From positions 50,127 to 114,126 of the forward strand of contig JAAWRC010000002.1 in the NCBI GenBank assembly GCA_022800815.1: 64,000 nucleotides of DNA, written 5' to 3'. The notes under the pieces were generated by a model. It was not told the origin of the DNA and did not search any database. It saw nothing but the letters and a program-made list of their open reading frames with translations. Origin of the DNA: Lachnospiraceae bacterium (GTDB lineage: Bacteria; Bacillota; Clostridia; Lachnospirales; Lachnospiraceae). Each line of letters begins with the position of its first letter. Position 1 is the first letter of the stretch. Shown here piece by piece: positions 8,382 to 17,111 of the stretch. The translations under genes and the position numbers were made by a program.

Positions 8382-8555
8382 ATGAAAGGTCTTGTAAAGA
8401 AGTGGAACAGCATCAGTCTGATCCTGCGGATTCTGGTGGGCTTTATCATCGGCGTGGTGCAGGATTCTTTGGAGACGGCCATCGATTCCAGCGGCGACGT
8501 GATGTTTGCGGCGGTGGCGGAATTCCATGACCGGATGAAACGGGAGCAGGCATGA
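8382..8555 (+). pseudogene. sstT: Internally deleted sstT (serine/threonine:Na+ symporter) remnant
   Basis: A 57-codon frame in which about 20 N-terminal residues of an SstT-type symporter (KKWNSISLILRILVG) are fused in frame to its last helix and tail (FIIGVVQDSLETAIDSSGDV, then MFAAVAEF). In full SstT (about 400 residues) these parts are the two ends; the C-terminal segment closely resembles the known [20 protein letters not shown] tail. The central membrane helices and sodium and substrate sites are missing, so it cannot transport. The junction lies where both ends encode a VG-[hydrophobic]-IIG motif, suggesting deletion between short direct repeats. The stop overlaps the trmO start by 4 bases (ATGA). 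Confidence 0.75.
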
Positions 8556-9229
8556 AGGTGATTGCCCGTATTTATACGGATTTTGAGGAGAAGTTCGGTA
8601 TTCCCAGACAGAGCGGCCTGGTGAAGAGCCTGCGGGGGCGGATCGTGTTCGAGGAAGCGTACCGGTCGGCCGAGGCGCTGCGGGGACTGGAGGGCTTCGA
8701 TTATATCTGGCTTCTCTGGAAATTCCAGGGAGTGGAGGAGGATCACTGGTCGCCCATGGTGAAGCCGCCGAGGCTTGGCGGAAAGAGGCGGATGGGGGTG
8801 TTTGCCACGAGGTCGCCCTTCCGCCCCAATGCCATCGGCCTCTCCTCGGTGAAGCTTGAGGGGATCGAATATACGGAGGAGGGGCCGGTGCTTTTGGTTT
8901 CGGGGGCAGATATGAAAAATCGGACGCCCATCTACGACATCAAGCCCTATCTGGCTTACACGGATTCTCATCCGCAGGCCAGGGAAGGCTTTGCCCGTGA
9001 GGGGCGGGAGCATGAGCTTTCGGTCGAATTTCCGGAGGAGCTTCTGGAGTTCATTCCAAGGGACAAGAGGGAGCCTCTTCTGGAGATCCTGAAACTGGAT
9101 CCAAGACCAGGCTATCACGAGGATGAAAACCGGAAATACGGGGTGGCTTTTGCGGGCTATGACGTGCACTTCCTGGTGAGGGGGAATGTTCTGACAGTTT
9201 TTGAAGTTGTACCATATATTCAGCCATGA
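8552..9229 (+). CDS. trmO: tRNA (N6-threonylcarbamoyladenosine-37)-N6-methyltransferase TrmO
   Basis: An enzyme of the TrmO/YaeB (formerly TsaA) family that methylates t6A37 in some tRNAs using S-adenosylmethionine. The protein is 225 residues. Diagnostic blocks are GLEGFDYIWLLWKF, the core GVFATRSPFRPNAIGLS, and TPIYDIKPYLAYTDSHP. The C-terminal FAGYDVHFLVRGNVLTV segment is the usual short tail domain. The start overlaps the sstT remnant stop by 4 bases, so translation is coupled to the residual frame, which may explain why that frame is kept open. Confidence 0.9.
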   Translation: MKVIARIYTDFEEKFGIPRQSGLVKSLRGRIVFEEAYRSAEALRGLEGFDYIWLLWKFQGVEEDHWSPMVKPPRLGGKRRMGVFATRSPFRPNAIGLSSVKLEGIEYTEEGPVLLVSGADMKNRTPIYDIKPYLAYTDSHPQAREGFAREGREHELSVEFPEELLEFIPRDKREPLLEILKLDPRPGYHEDENRKYGVAFAGYDVHFLVRGNVLTVFEVVPYIQP

Positions 9230-9235
9230 TATAAT
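9207..9235 (+). promoter_or_regulatory. Promoter for uraA
   Basis: TTGTAC at 9207-9212 and perfect TATAAT at 9230-9235, spacer 17. It overlaps the end of trmO and leaves a leader of about 95 bases before uraA. Confidence 0.7.
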
Positions 9236-9275
9236 GAGTGGCGGAAGTATGAAAGCAAGCTTCATATCTACCTTT

Positions 9276-9298
9276 ATGGCAGGTGCAAGACCTGCCAT
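9276..9298 (+). promoter_or_regulatory. Stem-loop in the uraA leader
   Basis: A perfect 9-bp stem (ATGGCAGGT / ACCTGCCAT) with loop GCAAG sits in the 5' leader between the promoter and uraA. Flanking CTTCAT (9260-9265) and ATGAAG (9312-9319 region) could pair around it. I do not recognise a PyrR site or a known riboswitch, so the regulatory role is only suggested by position. Confidence 0.4.
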
Positions 9299-9339
9299 GC
9301 AGAGGAAAGTATGATGAAGAATTAAGGGAGGGTATGAGA

Positions 9340-10599
9340 ATGGAAGGCAGAAAGATCATCCAGGTGGAAGAGAAGGTTCCGGTAAAGCTGTTGATCCCGT
9401 TAAGCATCCAGCATATGTTCGCCATGTTCGGGGCGTCGGTGCTGGTGCCGTTTTTGTTCGGAATCAGCCCGGCCATCGTGCTGTTTATGAACGGGGTGGG
9501 AACGCTGATCTTTACCTTGGTCACGAAGGGAAAGGCTCCGGCCTATCTGGGTTCCAGTTTTGCGTTTTTGGCTCCGGCCGGGATTGTAATCAGCAAAATG
9601 GGCTATGAATATGCGCTGGGCGGTTTCGTGGTTGTCGGGGCTCTCGGCTGCGTGCTGGCCTTTATTATTTACAAATTCGGCTCCGACTGGATTGACGTGG
9701 TCCTGCCTCCGGCGGCCATGGGTCCGGTGGTGGCACTTATCGGCCTGGAGCTCTCGGGAAATGCCGCCTCCAATGCGGGGCTTTTGGATGAGGTGATCGA
9801 TCCCAGGAATGTCATTGTTTTTCTGGTGACTTTGGGCGTGGCCGTTTTTGGTAATATTTTGTTTCGGGGGTTTTTGTCGGTGATTCCCATTTTGATCGCC
9901 GTGATCGCAGGGTATGCGGCGGCCCTTTGCTGCGGGATCATTGATTTTGCCCAGGTGGCGGCGGCGCCTGTCTTTGCGATGCCGAATTTCCAAACGCCGA
10001 AATTTAACCTGGAGGCGATCCTTATCATTCTGCCGGTGCTCCTCGTCATCGCCTCGGAGCACATCGGCCACCAGGTGGTCACCAGCAAGATCATCGGCCG
10101 AGATCTGCTAAAAGATCCGGGACTGCACCGTTCTCTGTTCGGGGACAATTTCTCCACCATGCTGTCGGGCTTAATCGGATCTGTGCCGACTACCACCTAC
10201 GGGGAGAACATCGGTGTCATGGCGGTGACGAAGGTGTACAGTGTGCGGGTCATTGCAGGGGCGGCGGTGCTCTCCATCGTCTGCTCCTTTGTCGGTAAGC
10301 TTTCCATGCTGATCCAGACCATTCCCGGTCCGGTCATCGGCGGCATTTCCTTCCTGCTTTACGGGATGATCGGCGCTTCCGGCCTCCGGATCCTGGTGGA
10401 TTCCAAGGTGGACTATGGCCGCTCCAGGAATCTGACCCTGACTTCGGTGATCTTTGTGACCGGTCTTTCGGGGATTTCCGTGAAGATCGGGCAGATCCAA
10501 CTCACGGGCATGGTGCTGGCCTGCGTGGTGGGGATGATCCTCAGTTTGGCTTTCTATGTGCTGGACCGCTTTGGACTTACCAATGATCGGGAGGAGTGA
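9340..10599 (+). CDS. uraA: Uracil/xanthine permease family transporter
   Basis: A 419-residue nucleobase:cation symporter-2 (NCS2) membrane protein that imports uracil by proton symport. It starts LLIPLSIQHMFAMFGASVLV, typical of UraA, has the QN-less TM1 and the motif ALIGLELSG, and the SEHIGHQVV segment in the middle (the functional Glu/His region of TM8); about 14 hydrophobic segments are visible. ATG at 9340 is chosen because GGGAGGG ends 8 bases upstream; ATG at 9334 is too close. The gene is preceded by its own promoter and a structured leader. Specificity for uracil rather than xanthine is inferred from similarity. Confidence 0.9.
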   Translation: MEGRKIIQVEEKVPVKLLIPLSIQHMFAMFGASVLVPFLFGISPAIVLFMNGVGTLIFTLVTKGKAPAYLGSSFAFLAPAGIVISKMGYEYALGGFVVVGALGCVLAFIIYKFGSDWIDVVLPPAAMGPVVALIGLELSGNAASNAGLLDEVIDPRNVIVFLVTLGVAVFGNILFRGFLSVIPILIAVIAGYAAALCCGIIDFAQVAAAPVFAMPNFQTPKFNLEAILIILPVLLVIASEHIGHQVVTSKIIGRDLLKDPGLHRSLFGDNFSTMLSGLIGSVPTTTYGENIGVMAVTKVYSVRVIAGAAVLSIVCSFVGKLSMLIQTIPGPVIGGISFLLYGMIGASGLRILVDSKVDYGRSRNLTLTSVIFVTGLSGISVKIGQIQLTGMVLACVVGMILSLAFYVLDRFGLTNDREE

Positions 10600-10703
10600 G
10601 TGGGTATGACGGCCGCCGCCCACCGCTCTCTGTCTTTTTTGACGAAGGAAGCCTCCGGACCGACTGTCGGTGAGGGTACGGGAGAAGGCCCGGCCGCCCG
10701 GGG

Positions 10704-10961
10704 TCAGCCGGGCACGGCCATGTCGGGCCAGTTGAGGATCAGGTCCGCAATCTCTGTCTCGTAGTCGCCCAGGATGTCTTCGCTTCTTCCGGCGCATTTC
10801 ACGTTGGTCTCGACGCCCCAGAGGCTGTCATCCAAAAACTCCCAGATATGGTAGCGGAGCCCCCGGAACTGGAAGTCCAGGCTGCCGCAGCCGTCCTCTT
10901 CCGCATAGGTGAAGAGGATGTTTTTGGTTTTTAGGGCTTGCTGCACTTTTAAAAGTCTCAT
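10704..10961 (-). CDS. Small conserved protein of unknown function (85 aa)
   Basis: A soluble 85-residue protein, MRLLKVQQALKTKNILFTY at the start, with the compact block DGCGSLDFQFRGLRYHIWEF and an acidic C-terminus. I believe similar short proteins occur in many clostridia, sometimes labelled kinase without support; I know no function. The start at 10961 has AGGAGG 7 bases upstream, better than the open-frame start 6 codons earlier. It lies alone on the minus strand between uraA and the histidine kinase. A TATACT box about 100 bases upstream may belong to its promoter. Confidence 0.6.
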   Translation of the reverse strand: MRLLKVQQALKTKNILFTYAEEDGCGSLDFQFRGLRYHIWEFLDDSLWGVETNVKCAGRSEDILGDYETEIADLILNWPDMAVPG

Positions 10962-11186
10962 GGGTTGACCTCCTGTCATATAATAAAACCTTTATTTCTT
11001 GCTGTCTCTTCATTGATAATGCTAAAACCTGGAATCTTCCAAATTCTCAGTTCATCCCTTGATACCATTAGGCTTTAAGTATAACATGTTTTTCGCAGGG
11101 TTAATACATATAATCTTAAATTTACGAATGGTTTGACAAATTTACGCAGGAATGTACCGGCTTTTTTGAGAACCCGTATTTTTTCG
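10962..11186. other. AT-rich intergenic region
   Basis: A divergent gap of about 375 bases runs from the small minus-strand gene to the histidine kinase; this is the part before the kinase promoter. It is markedly AT-richer than its surroundings. A lone TTGACA occurs near 11132 without a matching -10 box, and a TATACT on the minus strand near 11080 may serve the small gene. No RNA gene or coding frame with a ribosome site was found. Confidence 0.4.
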
Positions 11187-11215
11187 TTTACTTTTCAGCG
11201 AAGCTGCGTTATGGT
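11187..11215 (+). promoter_or_regulatory. Promoter for hybrid histidine kinase
   Basis: TTTACT at 11187-11192 and TATGGT at 11210-11215, spacer 17. The same hexamers, spacing and flanking bases (GTTTACTTTT, TATGGTAGAGG) recur at 18203-18231. Confidence 0.55.
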
Positions 11216-11339
11216 AGAGGGAGGATGAAAAGGGAGTGGATGGAGATGGCGGCCGTCTGCGGGAGTCTTGATATCGACCGCACAGGAGGGATTTTTTTCA
11301 AGAGGGGAGGGATGGCGTAAGGAGACTGCGCCGAAAAAA

Positions 11340-14288
11340 ATGGAACAGCAGAAGAAAACATGGCAGCAAATTTTATATGCGCTTCTGTTTCTGGCCGTTG
11401 TGTTGATCTTGTTTTATATCTACACGACGCAGAATATGGCGCGTATTCAGGAACAAAACCGGATTTATGCGGAGGACTGTGCCAGGCAGGTGGCGGAGCG
11501 CATTGAGAGCGAGTTTGACAACGCCCTGCAGCGCATCCAGAACAGCGCCTATCTGGTCGGCACGGACGGAGAGGAATTAAAAATAGACACTGAGGTGCTA
11601 AAGGAGATGGAGGAGAACACCACCTTTGACGCCATCCGCTTTACCAATGTGGACGGTCTCAATCTCGCCTCCGACGGGCAGACCAACGACAGCTCGGACC
11701 GGGATTATTTCGTCCGTGGGATGCGGGGGGAGAGCGGAGTGGAGACCGTGGCGGAGTCCAAGCTTACCGGAAGGCCCATGATGGTCTTTTATGCGCCCAT
11801 ATACCGGGGAGAGGAGATCGGCGGAATGTTTTTGGGGCTGTATTTCGCAGAGGATTATCTGCGGAACATGGTCTCCGCCAGTTACTTCGGCGAGGAGGCC
11901 GACATCTTTCTCTGCACGCAGGAGGGAGAGGTGATCGCCAGCTCAGGTGTCGGCGCTTACGAGGGGGATCTGCTCGACTGCCTGACCGACTCGGGCGTGA
12001 TTGACGGTGAGACTGAGGAGAGGGCCCGGACCGTGTTCACGGACGGCGGCGAGATCGCACTTTTGTGCGGCAAGGGCTGCAAGACGGACAATCTGTGCGT
12101 CGTGGACCTGCCTGCGCATGAGTATGTCCTCGTGCAGGCATTTCCCCAGAATGTCACACAGGCGATGGTAAGGCGGGCGAACATGGCAGGAGTGAGGCTG
12201 GAGATCTGTCTGCTTGCCCTGTTCGTGGTCTATATTGCGTTTCTGGTGATCCGTGGGAACAGGCAGAGGAAGAAGCTGGAGGCGGAGAATAAACTGGTAA
12301 ACGACGTGCTCCGGGGCATGAACATTATTTTCTCTTCCAGATATCTCATGGTGGATCTGGAGAAGGATCATTGTTCCTATATGGGTGGGATCGGACCTTT
12401 AAATACCGGCATTCCGATGACGGGGTCTTACAGTGAAGTGATGGGGCTCCATGCTGAGGATGCCATTGGGAGCGAGGAAAAAAAGGCGTTTTTGGATTTC
12501 TGTCGGGCCGATGCCCTCAGAGAGACCCTCTCCGTCTGCGATTTTGCCGTTCATGAATGCCACGTCTCCCGTCAGGGGAAGGAGGACTGGGAGCATTTGC
12601 TTGCGGTGTGTCTGGAGCGAAAAAGCGGGATACCTGTGAGGCTTTTGTTTGTCCGTCAGAATGTCACGGAGCAGGTGAGGGAGCAGCGGGAGCAGCGGCA
12701 GGCTCTGCAGGACGCCCTGATGCAGGCGCAGCATGCCAACCAGGCGAAGACTACCTTCCTATCCAATATGAGCCATGACATTCGCACGCCCATGAATGCG
12801 ATCATCGGCTTTGCCACCATTGCGGCCAGCCATATGGAGCGCACGGACCAAGTGAGGGACTGTTTAAAAAAGATACTTTCCTCCAGCAACCATCTGCTGG
12901 GGTTGATCAACGACATTCTGGATATGAGCCGCATCGAGAGCGGAAAGCTGCAGATTCACAACCAGGAGTGCAACATTTCGGAACTGATGCACAACCTGGT
13001 CAACATCATCCAGCCGCAGGTCAAAGCCAAGCAGATGGAGATGTTCATCGATACCTTTGGGGTGACCAATGAGGATATTATCTCCGATCCGCTGAAGCTT
13101 AATCAGATTTTTATTAATCTGATGGGGAATGCGGTCAAATATACGCCTGCGGGCGGGACCGTGACTTTCCGGATTATCCAGCATGCCTCCTTCCGGCACG
13201 GATGGGGCGATTATGAATTTGTGGTCCAGGATAACGGGATCGGAATGTCGAAGGAGTTCGTGAAGCATATTTTCGAGCCCTTCGAGCGGGAATCCACGGC
13301 CACGAGGAGCGGGATCCAGGGCGCCGGACTCGGCATGCCCATCACCAAGAGTATTGTCGATATGATGGGGGGAGAGATCACCGTGGAGAGCGAGACCGGG
13401 AAGGGGAGCACCTTCACGGTAAGGATTCCCCTGCAGCTTCAGGACGTGGAAAAAACCGCAGAGCAGATTCGGGAACTGGAGGGGCTGCGCTCCCTGGTGG
13501 TGGACGACGATCTCAATGTCTGTGACAGCGTGAGCAAAATGTTAAAGAGCATCGGCATGCGTGCCGAGTGGACCACCTCCGGTCGGGAGGCAGCGTACCG
13601 TGCCAGGTCCGCCTACGAGGAGGGCGACCCCTATCATACCTACATTATTGATTGGCAGATGCCGGAGACCAGCGGCATTGAGACCGCAAGAAGGATTCGC
13701 AGCGTGGTGGGACAGGACGCCCCCATCATCATCCTCACCGCCTATGACTGGACGGACATCGAGGAGGAGGCGAAGGAGGCTGGCATTACCGCATTCTGCG
13801 CCAAACCGTTGTTCATGTCCGATCTGAAGGCGGCGCTTCTGACGGCGAATCAGATTGGCGACGCAGAGTCCGATGATGCCGGGGCCGCCTGGACGCAGAC
13901 GGATTACGGCGGAAAACGGCTCCTTCTGGTGGAGGACAACGAGCTGAACCGGGAGATTGCGGAGGTGGTCCTGGAGGAGGCCGGCTTCCTGATCGAGACC
14001 GCACCGGACGGGACGGATGCGGTGGCCATGGTGGAACGCTCTGCGGAGGGTTACTATGATGCCGTGCTGATGGACGTGCAGATGCCGGTCATGAACGGGT
14101 ACGAGGCCACGAAGGCGATCCGGGCGATGCCACGGAGGGACGTGAAAACCCTGCCCATCATCGCCATGACGGCCAATGCCATGGAGGAGGACAAGGAGGC
14201 GGCCCTCAAGAGCGGCATGAACGCCCACGTGGCAAAGCCGCTTGACATGGAGCTACTTATGAATGTGCTGCACCAGTTTCTGCACTGA
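11340..14288 (+). CDS. Hybrid sensor histidine kinase with two receiver domains
   Basis: A 982-residue membrane kinase. TM1 (about residues 10-32) and TM2 (about 290-310) enclose a Cache-like sensor domain (residues about 35-285), so it senses an extracellular ligand. Then come a PAS-like region, HisKA with His479 in NMSHDIRTPMNAIIGF, an HATPase_c domain (NGIGMS, GAGLGMPI), and two receivers: REC1 (VVDDDL, acceptor Asp near 770 in IIDWQMP) and REC2 (LVEDNE, acceptor Asp near 911 in LMDVQMP). No partner regulator gene is adjacent; output may go through an Hpt protein elsewhere. ATG at 11340 has AAGGAG 15 bases upstream, rather far; a TTG at 11268 in frame is an alternative. Confidence 0.88.
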   Translation: MEQQKKTWQQILYALLFLAVVLILFYIYTTQNMARIQEQNRIYAEDCARQVAERIESEFDNALQRIQNSAYLVGTDGEELKIDTEVLKEMEENTTFDAIRFTNVDGLNLASDGQTNDSSDRDYFVRGMRGESGVETVAESKLTGRPMMVFYAPIYRGEEIGGMFLGLYFAEDYLRNMVSASYFGEEADIFLCTQEGEVIASSGVGAYEGDLLDCLTDSGVIDGETEERARTVFTDGGEIALLCGKGCKTDNLCVVDLPAHEYVLVQAFPQNVTQAMVRRANMAGVRLEICLLALFVVYIAFLVIRGNRQRKKLEAENKLVNDVLRGMNIIFSSRYLMVDLEKDHCSYMGGIGPLNTGIPMTGSYSEVMGLHAEDAIGSEEKKAFLDFCRADALRETLSVCDFAVHECHVSRQGKEDWEHLLAVCLERKSGIPVRLLFVRQNVTEQVREQREQRQALQDALMQAQHANQAKTTFLSNMSHDIRTPMNAIIGFATIAASHMERTDQVRDCLKKILSSSNHLLGLINDILDMSRIESGKLQIHNQECNISELMHNLVNIIQPQVKAKQMEMFIDTFGVTNEDIISDPLKLNQIFINLMGNAVKYTPAGGTVTFRIIQHASFRHGWGDYEFVVQDNGIGMSKEFVKHIFEPFERESTATRSGIQGAGLGMPITKSIVDMMGGEITVESETGKGSTFTVRIPLQLQDVEKTAEQIRELEGLRSLVVDDDLNVCDSVSKMLKSIGMRAEWTTSGREAAYRARSAYEEGDPYHTYIIDWQMPETSGIETARRIRSVVGQDAPIIILTAYDWTDIEEEAKEAGITAFCAKPLFMSDLKAALLTANQIGDAESDDAGAAWTQTDYGGKRLLLVEDNELNREIAEVVLEEAGFLIETAPDGTDAVAMVERSAEGYYDAVLMDVQMPVMNGYEATKAIRAMPRRDVKTLPIIAMTANAMEEDKEAALKSGMNAHVAKPLDMELLMNVLHQFLH

Positions 14289-14321
14289 ACGGGGAGCGGT
14301 CTGCCGGGGACCGGCGTGTGT

Positions 14322-15689
14322 TTATGGGCTGTTTTCTCCAATTGTCTGTAAAAGGCTTTTCTCCGGGTCGGTGGTGTCCTGGGTGAGCTCCCAGATCATG
14401 ATGCCGCCCAGGTTTTCTTTGGCGTATCTGGTTTTTCGGGCGATGGTGTCCACGCCGTTGTAATGGACCTCCATGCCGCTAAAGGCGGTGTGGTCTTTGC
14501 TCCAGGCGCTTGGGTCGCTCTCCAGAATGGTTCCGTAGTCTGCCCAGCCGGGCCTGGAATAGAAGGGGACGCCCAGCACCACTTTGTGGGCGGGAAGTCC
14601 TCTTGTTTCTCTCCAGTAGGTTCCGCAGTCCACGGCGAACTGGTACGGGGAGTGACGCTCGCCGTCACCTCCGTCATAGGCCATGACATTGATGAAATCC
14701 ACGGCGTTTAAGACGGCGTCTGTGTGTGCGGCGGCATCGTAGTAGATGTTGCCGTCGGCGGTGACGCCGCTTAAGACGGCTGCTGTCAGGAGCTTGCCCC
14801 TGGCGTGGAGCTTTTCGGACAGCGTGAGCATCAGAGCTTCATACTGCCTGGCACTGCTGCCGTCGGTCCGGGGATGCTCCCAGTCCATGTCCACGCCGTC
14901 AAAGCCGTATTCTTCGCACATGGCGAGGATGTTTTCTGCAAGGCGTTCCGTGCCGGTCTCGTCGGCGGTGGCTTCCATGAATACCGGTTCCAGAGGGACG
15001 TCCTGGTAGCTCCAGCCGCCCACCGAGAGCAGTGCCTTGGCCCCGTTTTCGTGGGCCGCACGGACCAGGGCGGAGGCGGTTTCCGGGTTCTCCAGCTCCC
15101 GCAGGCCGCCTTCTTTCGTGGGGATGGCGAAGGCGTAGCAGACGTGGGTCACCACGCCGAAATCCACGGACGCAAGGCGGTCCGGCTTCCAGCTTGGATA
15201 GTAACCGACCACCTTGAAGTCCGTCACGTTCGTATTTCCGGGGACGGAGGCGTCCACCGGGACGTTGGCGACTCCGTCCGGCCATACGGCTTCGCCGTCC
15301 AGGATGCCGAGGTCTTCCCATACGTCGCCGGTGTCCGGCGGTTCTCCCTGGGTCCACCATTTGGCCCGGTAGCGGCGGCCATGGTAGCTTATGATGTCGT
15401 TTCCGTTATAGACGGCGGAAGAGTCCCAGGAGGGGACAGAGTCGTTCTTGGCATCTGTGGGATGGCTTTCGGAAGAGGGGGAGACGTCCGGGGTCCGGTC
15501 GGCGGGGGACGTGTCCTGGATGGAAGGGCCGGCGGAAGTCCGGGCAGGGATATCGGTGTCGGATTCCTCCTGGGCGGGCAAGCTGCCGTCTTCCCTTTGC
15601 CGGCCGGCGCACAGCCACAGGGCGGAGGCAAACAGGATGCCGGCGAGAAAGCCGTACAGGATGTGGAGGAATCGTTGTTTTTTATTCAT
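14322..15689 (-). CDS. Glycoside hydrolase family 18 protein with carbohydrate-binding module
   Basis: A 455-residue exported protein. An N-terminal signal anchor (about residues 8-28, ILYGFLAGILFASALWL) is followed by a Ser/Pro/Asp-rich linker, a small chitin-binding CBM5/12-type module (about 88-130, with the aromatic AKWWTQGEPPDTGDVWEDLG), and a GH18 barrel. The catalytic DxxDxDxE motif is DGVDMDWE with the acid Glu near residue 270; LLSVGGW and the late IMIWELTQDT are also GH18 hallmarks. It probably hydrolyses chitin, chito-oligosaccharides or peptidoglycan glycans outside the cell. The start at 15689 has AAAGGAG upstream; the gene has its own promoter at 15733-15761. Confidence 0.9.
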   Translation of the reverse strand: MNKKQRFLHILYGFLAGILFASALWLCAGRQREDGSLPAQEESDTDIPARTSAGPSIQDTSPADRTPDVSPSSESHPTDAKNDSVPSWDSSAVYNGNDIISYHGRRYRAKWWTQGEPPDTGDVWEDLGILDGEAVWPDGVANVPVDASVPGNTNVTDFKVVGYYPSWKPDRLASVDFGVVTHVCYAFAIPTKEGGLRELENPETASALVRAAHENGAKALLSVGGWSYQDVPLEPVFMEATADETGTERLAENILAMCEEYGFDGVDMDWEHPRTDGSSARQYEALMLTLSEKLHARGKLLTAAVLSGVTADGNIYYDAAAHTDAVLNAVDFINVMAYDGGDGERHSPYQFAVDCGTYWRETRGLPAHKVVLGVPFYSRPGWADYGTILESDPSAWSKDHTAFSGMEVHYNGVDTIARKTRYAKENLGGIMIWELTQDTTDPEKSLLQTIGENSP

Positions 15690-15732
15690 GGGCCGTCTGT
15701 CTCCTTTGGGACTGTCTTGATTGGCTGTCTTC

Positions 15733-15761
15733 ATTATATCGTGGGTGCGGCACCGGCGCAA
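15733..15761 (-). promoter_or_regulatory. Promoter for the GH18 gene
   Basis: On the minus strand TTGCGC (15756-15761) and perfect TATAAT (15733-15738) are 17 bases apart, 44 bases upstream of the chosen start codon. Confidence 0.65.
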
Positions 15762-15776
15762 TGGAAATTCAGAGAA

Positions 15777-17111
15777 TTACGTTTTGGAGGTCCGGCGGCC
15801 GGCGAGGAGACGGAGGGTCAGGAGGAATGTGGACAGCTCCGAGGCGGGGATGACGAGCCACACGCCGTCTGTCTGCAGGAAGGGGGGCAGGATGAAGAGG
15901 CCGATGATCGGAAATCCGAAGGTCCGAAGGAAGGAGATGAGGGCGGAGGATTTCCCGTCGGAGAGGGCGGTGAAGCATGCGGAGGCGAAAATGTTGCAGC
16001 CGGAGAAGAGAAAGCTGAAGGAGAAGAGGAAAAAGCCGGTCCGGGCGAGGGTGCGGACGGTCTGGTTTCCTCCGGCGAAAATCCCGGCCACGGACCCGCC
16101 GGCTAGGAGGGAGAACAGGAACAGGAACAGGGAGACGGCCGTGACGAAGCGAAGGCTGGCCCGGATGATCTTGTTCCGTCTTTTTTTGTTGCCGCTCCCG
16201 CAATTGTAGCTGATCGCAGGGGCGGCTCCCATGGAGAAGCCGATGATCACGGAGGTGAGCAGGAACTGGGAGTAGATGATCACCGTGACGGCGGCCACGC
16301 CGTCTTCCCCGGCAAGCTTCATCATGACGGCGTTGTAGAGGAAGGTGGTGACGGCGGTCGCAAGCTGGCTCACCAGCTCGGAGGCTCCGTTGGAACTGCT
16401 TTTCAGGAGGAAGGACAGGTTCAGGCCGGGTCTGCAAAAACGCAGTTCGCCGTGGCCGAGGGAGAAGTATGCGGTGCCGGCCAGGGTTGGGATCAGGTAT
16501 CCGATCCCTGTGCCCAGGGCGGCACCGGCGATCCCCATCTGCAGACGGACGATGAACAGGTAGTCCAGGACGAGGTTGGCGGTTCCTGCCAGGACCGAGA
16601 GGACCAGCCCCAGGGGGGGGGTTCCGGCTGTCACGAAGAGGTTCTGGTAGAGAACCTGCATCATGTTGCAGACGGCGAAGAGGAGCTGGATCCGCAGATA
16701 GTCCCGGCAGTAGGGGAGCAGGAGCCGGCTGGCGCCCAGTCCCAGAATGATCTCGTCGGTGAACAGGAGGCCGACGGCGGTGACGGTCAGACCGAGAAGG
16801 GCCCCGGCTGCTATGAGGAGGGTGAAGTTCCTGCGGGCCTCGTCGTTTTTTCCGCCGCCCATGTCTGCCGCAATGACGGCGCTCCCGCCTGCCGCAAGCA
16901 TGGTCCCGAGCCCGACGATCAGGTTGATCACGGGGCAGACGATGTTGATGGCGGACAGGGCGTCCGTGTTCACGAAGCGGGCCACGAACAAGGTGTCCAC
17001 GACGGTGTAGAGTCCCATGAACAGCATCATGACCATGCCGGGGAGGGCAAAGCGGATCAGGGAGAGAGTGCCGAAATCCCGGGCGAGGGGGTTGGTTTCA
17101 GTCTGGCTCAC
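15777..17111 (-). CDS. MATE family efflux transporter
   Basis: A 444-residue membrane protein of the multidrug and toxic compound extrusion family, which exports cationic drugs or metabolites using Na+ or H+. The first helix reads LIRFALPGMVMMLFMGLYTV, followed by VDTLFVARFVNTDALSAINI, the classical MATE N-terminal signature; about 12 helices are seen in two related halves. The GTG start at 17111 is chosen because AAGGAGG lies 9 bases upstream; the open frame upstream overlaps the regulator gene. It overlaps the end of the AraC-GNAT gene by 14 bases, so the two are translationally coupled. Confidence 0.9.
   Translation of the reverse strand: MSQTETNPLARDFGTLSLIRFALPGMVMMLFMGLYTVVDTLFVARFVNTDALSAINIVCPVINLIVGLGTMLAAGGSAVIAADMGGGKNDEARRNFTLLIAAGALLGLTVTAVGLLFTDEIILGLGASRLLLPYCRDYLRIQLLFAVCNMMQVLYQNLFVTAGTPPLGLVLSVLAGTANLVLDYLFIVRLQMGIAGAALGTGIGYLIPTLAGTAYFSLGHGELRFCRPGLNLSFLLKSSSNGASELVSQLATAVTTFLYNAVMMKLAGEDGVAAVTVIIYSQFLLTSVIIGFSMGAAPAISYNCGSGNKKRRNKIIRASLRFVTAVSLFLFLFSLLAGGSVAGIFAGGNQTVRTLARTGFFLFSFSFLFSGCNIFASACFTALSDGKSSALISFLRTFGFPIIGLFILPPFLQTDGVWLVIPASELSTFLLTLRLLAGRRTSKT

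Noticed and set aside
9241..9339. Purine, preQ1 or THF riboswitch before uraA
   Set aside because: The conserved core bases of those classes are not present; only a generic stem-loop is supported.
14805..16106. A 433-codon plus-strand frame across the GH18 gene and MATE end
   Set aside because: Both overlapped genes carry catalytic or family motifs on the minus strand; the plus frame has none and no ribosome site.
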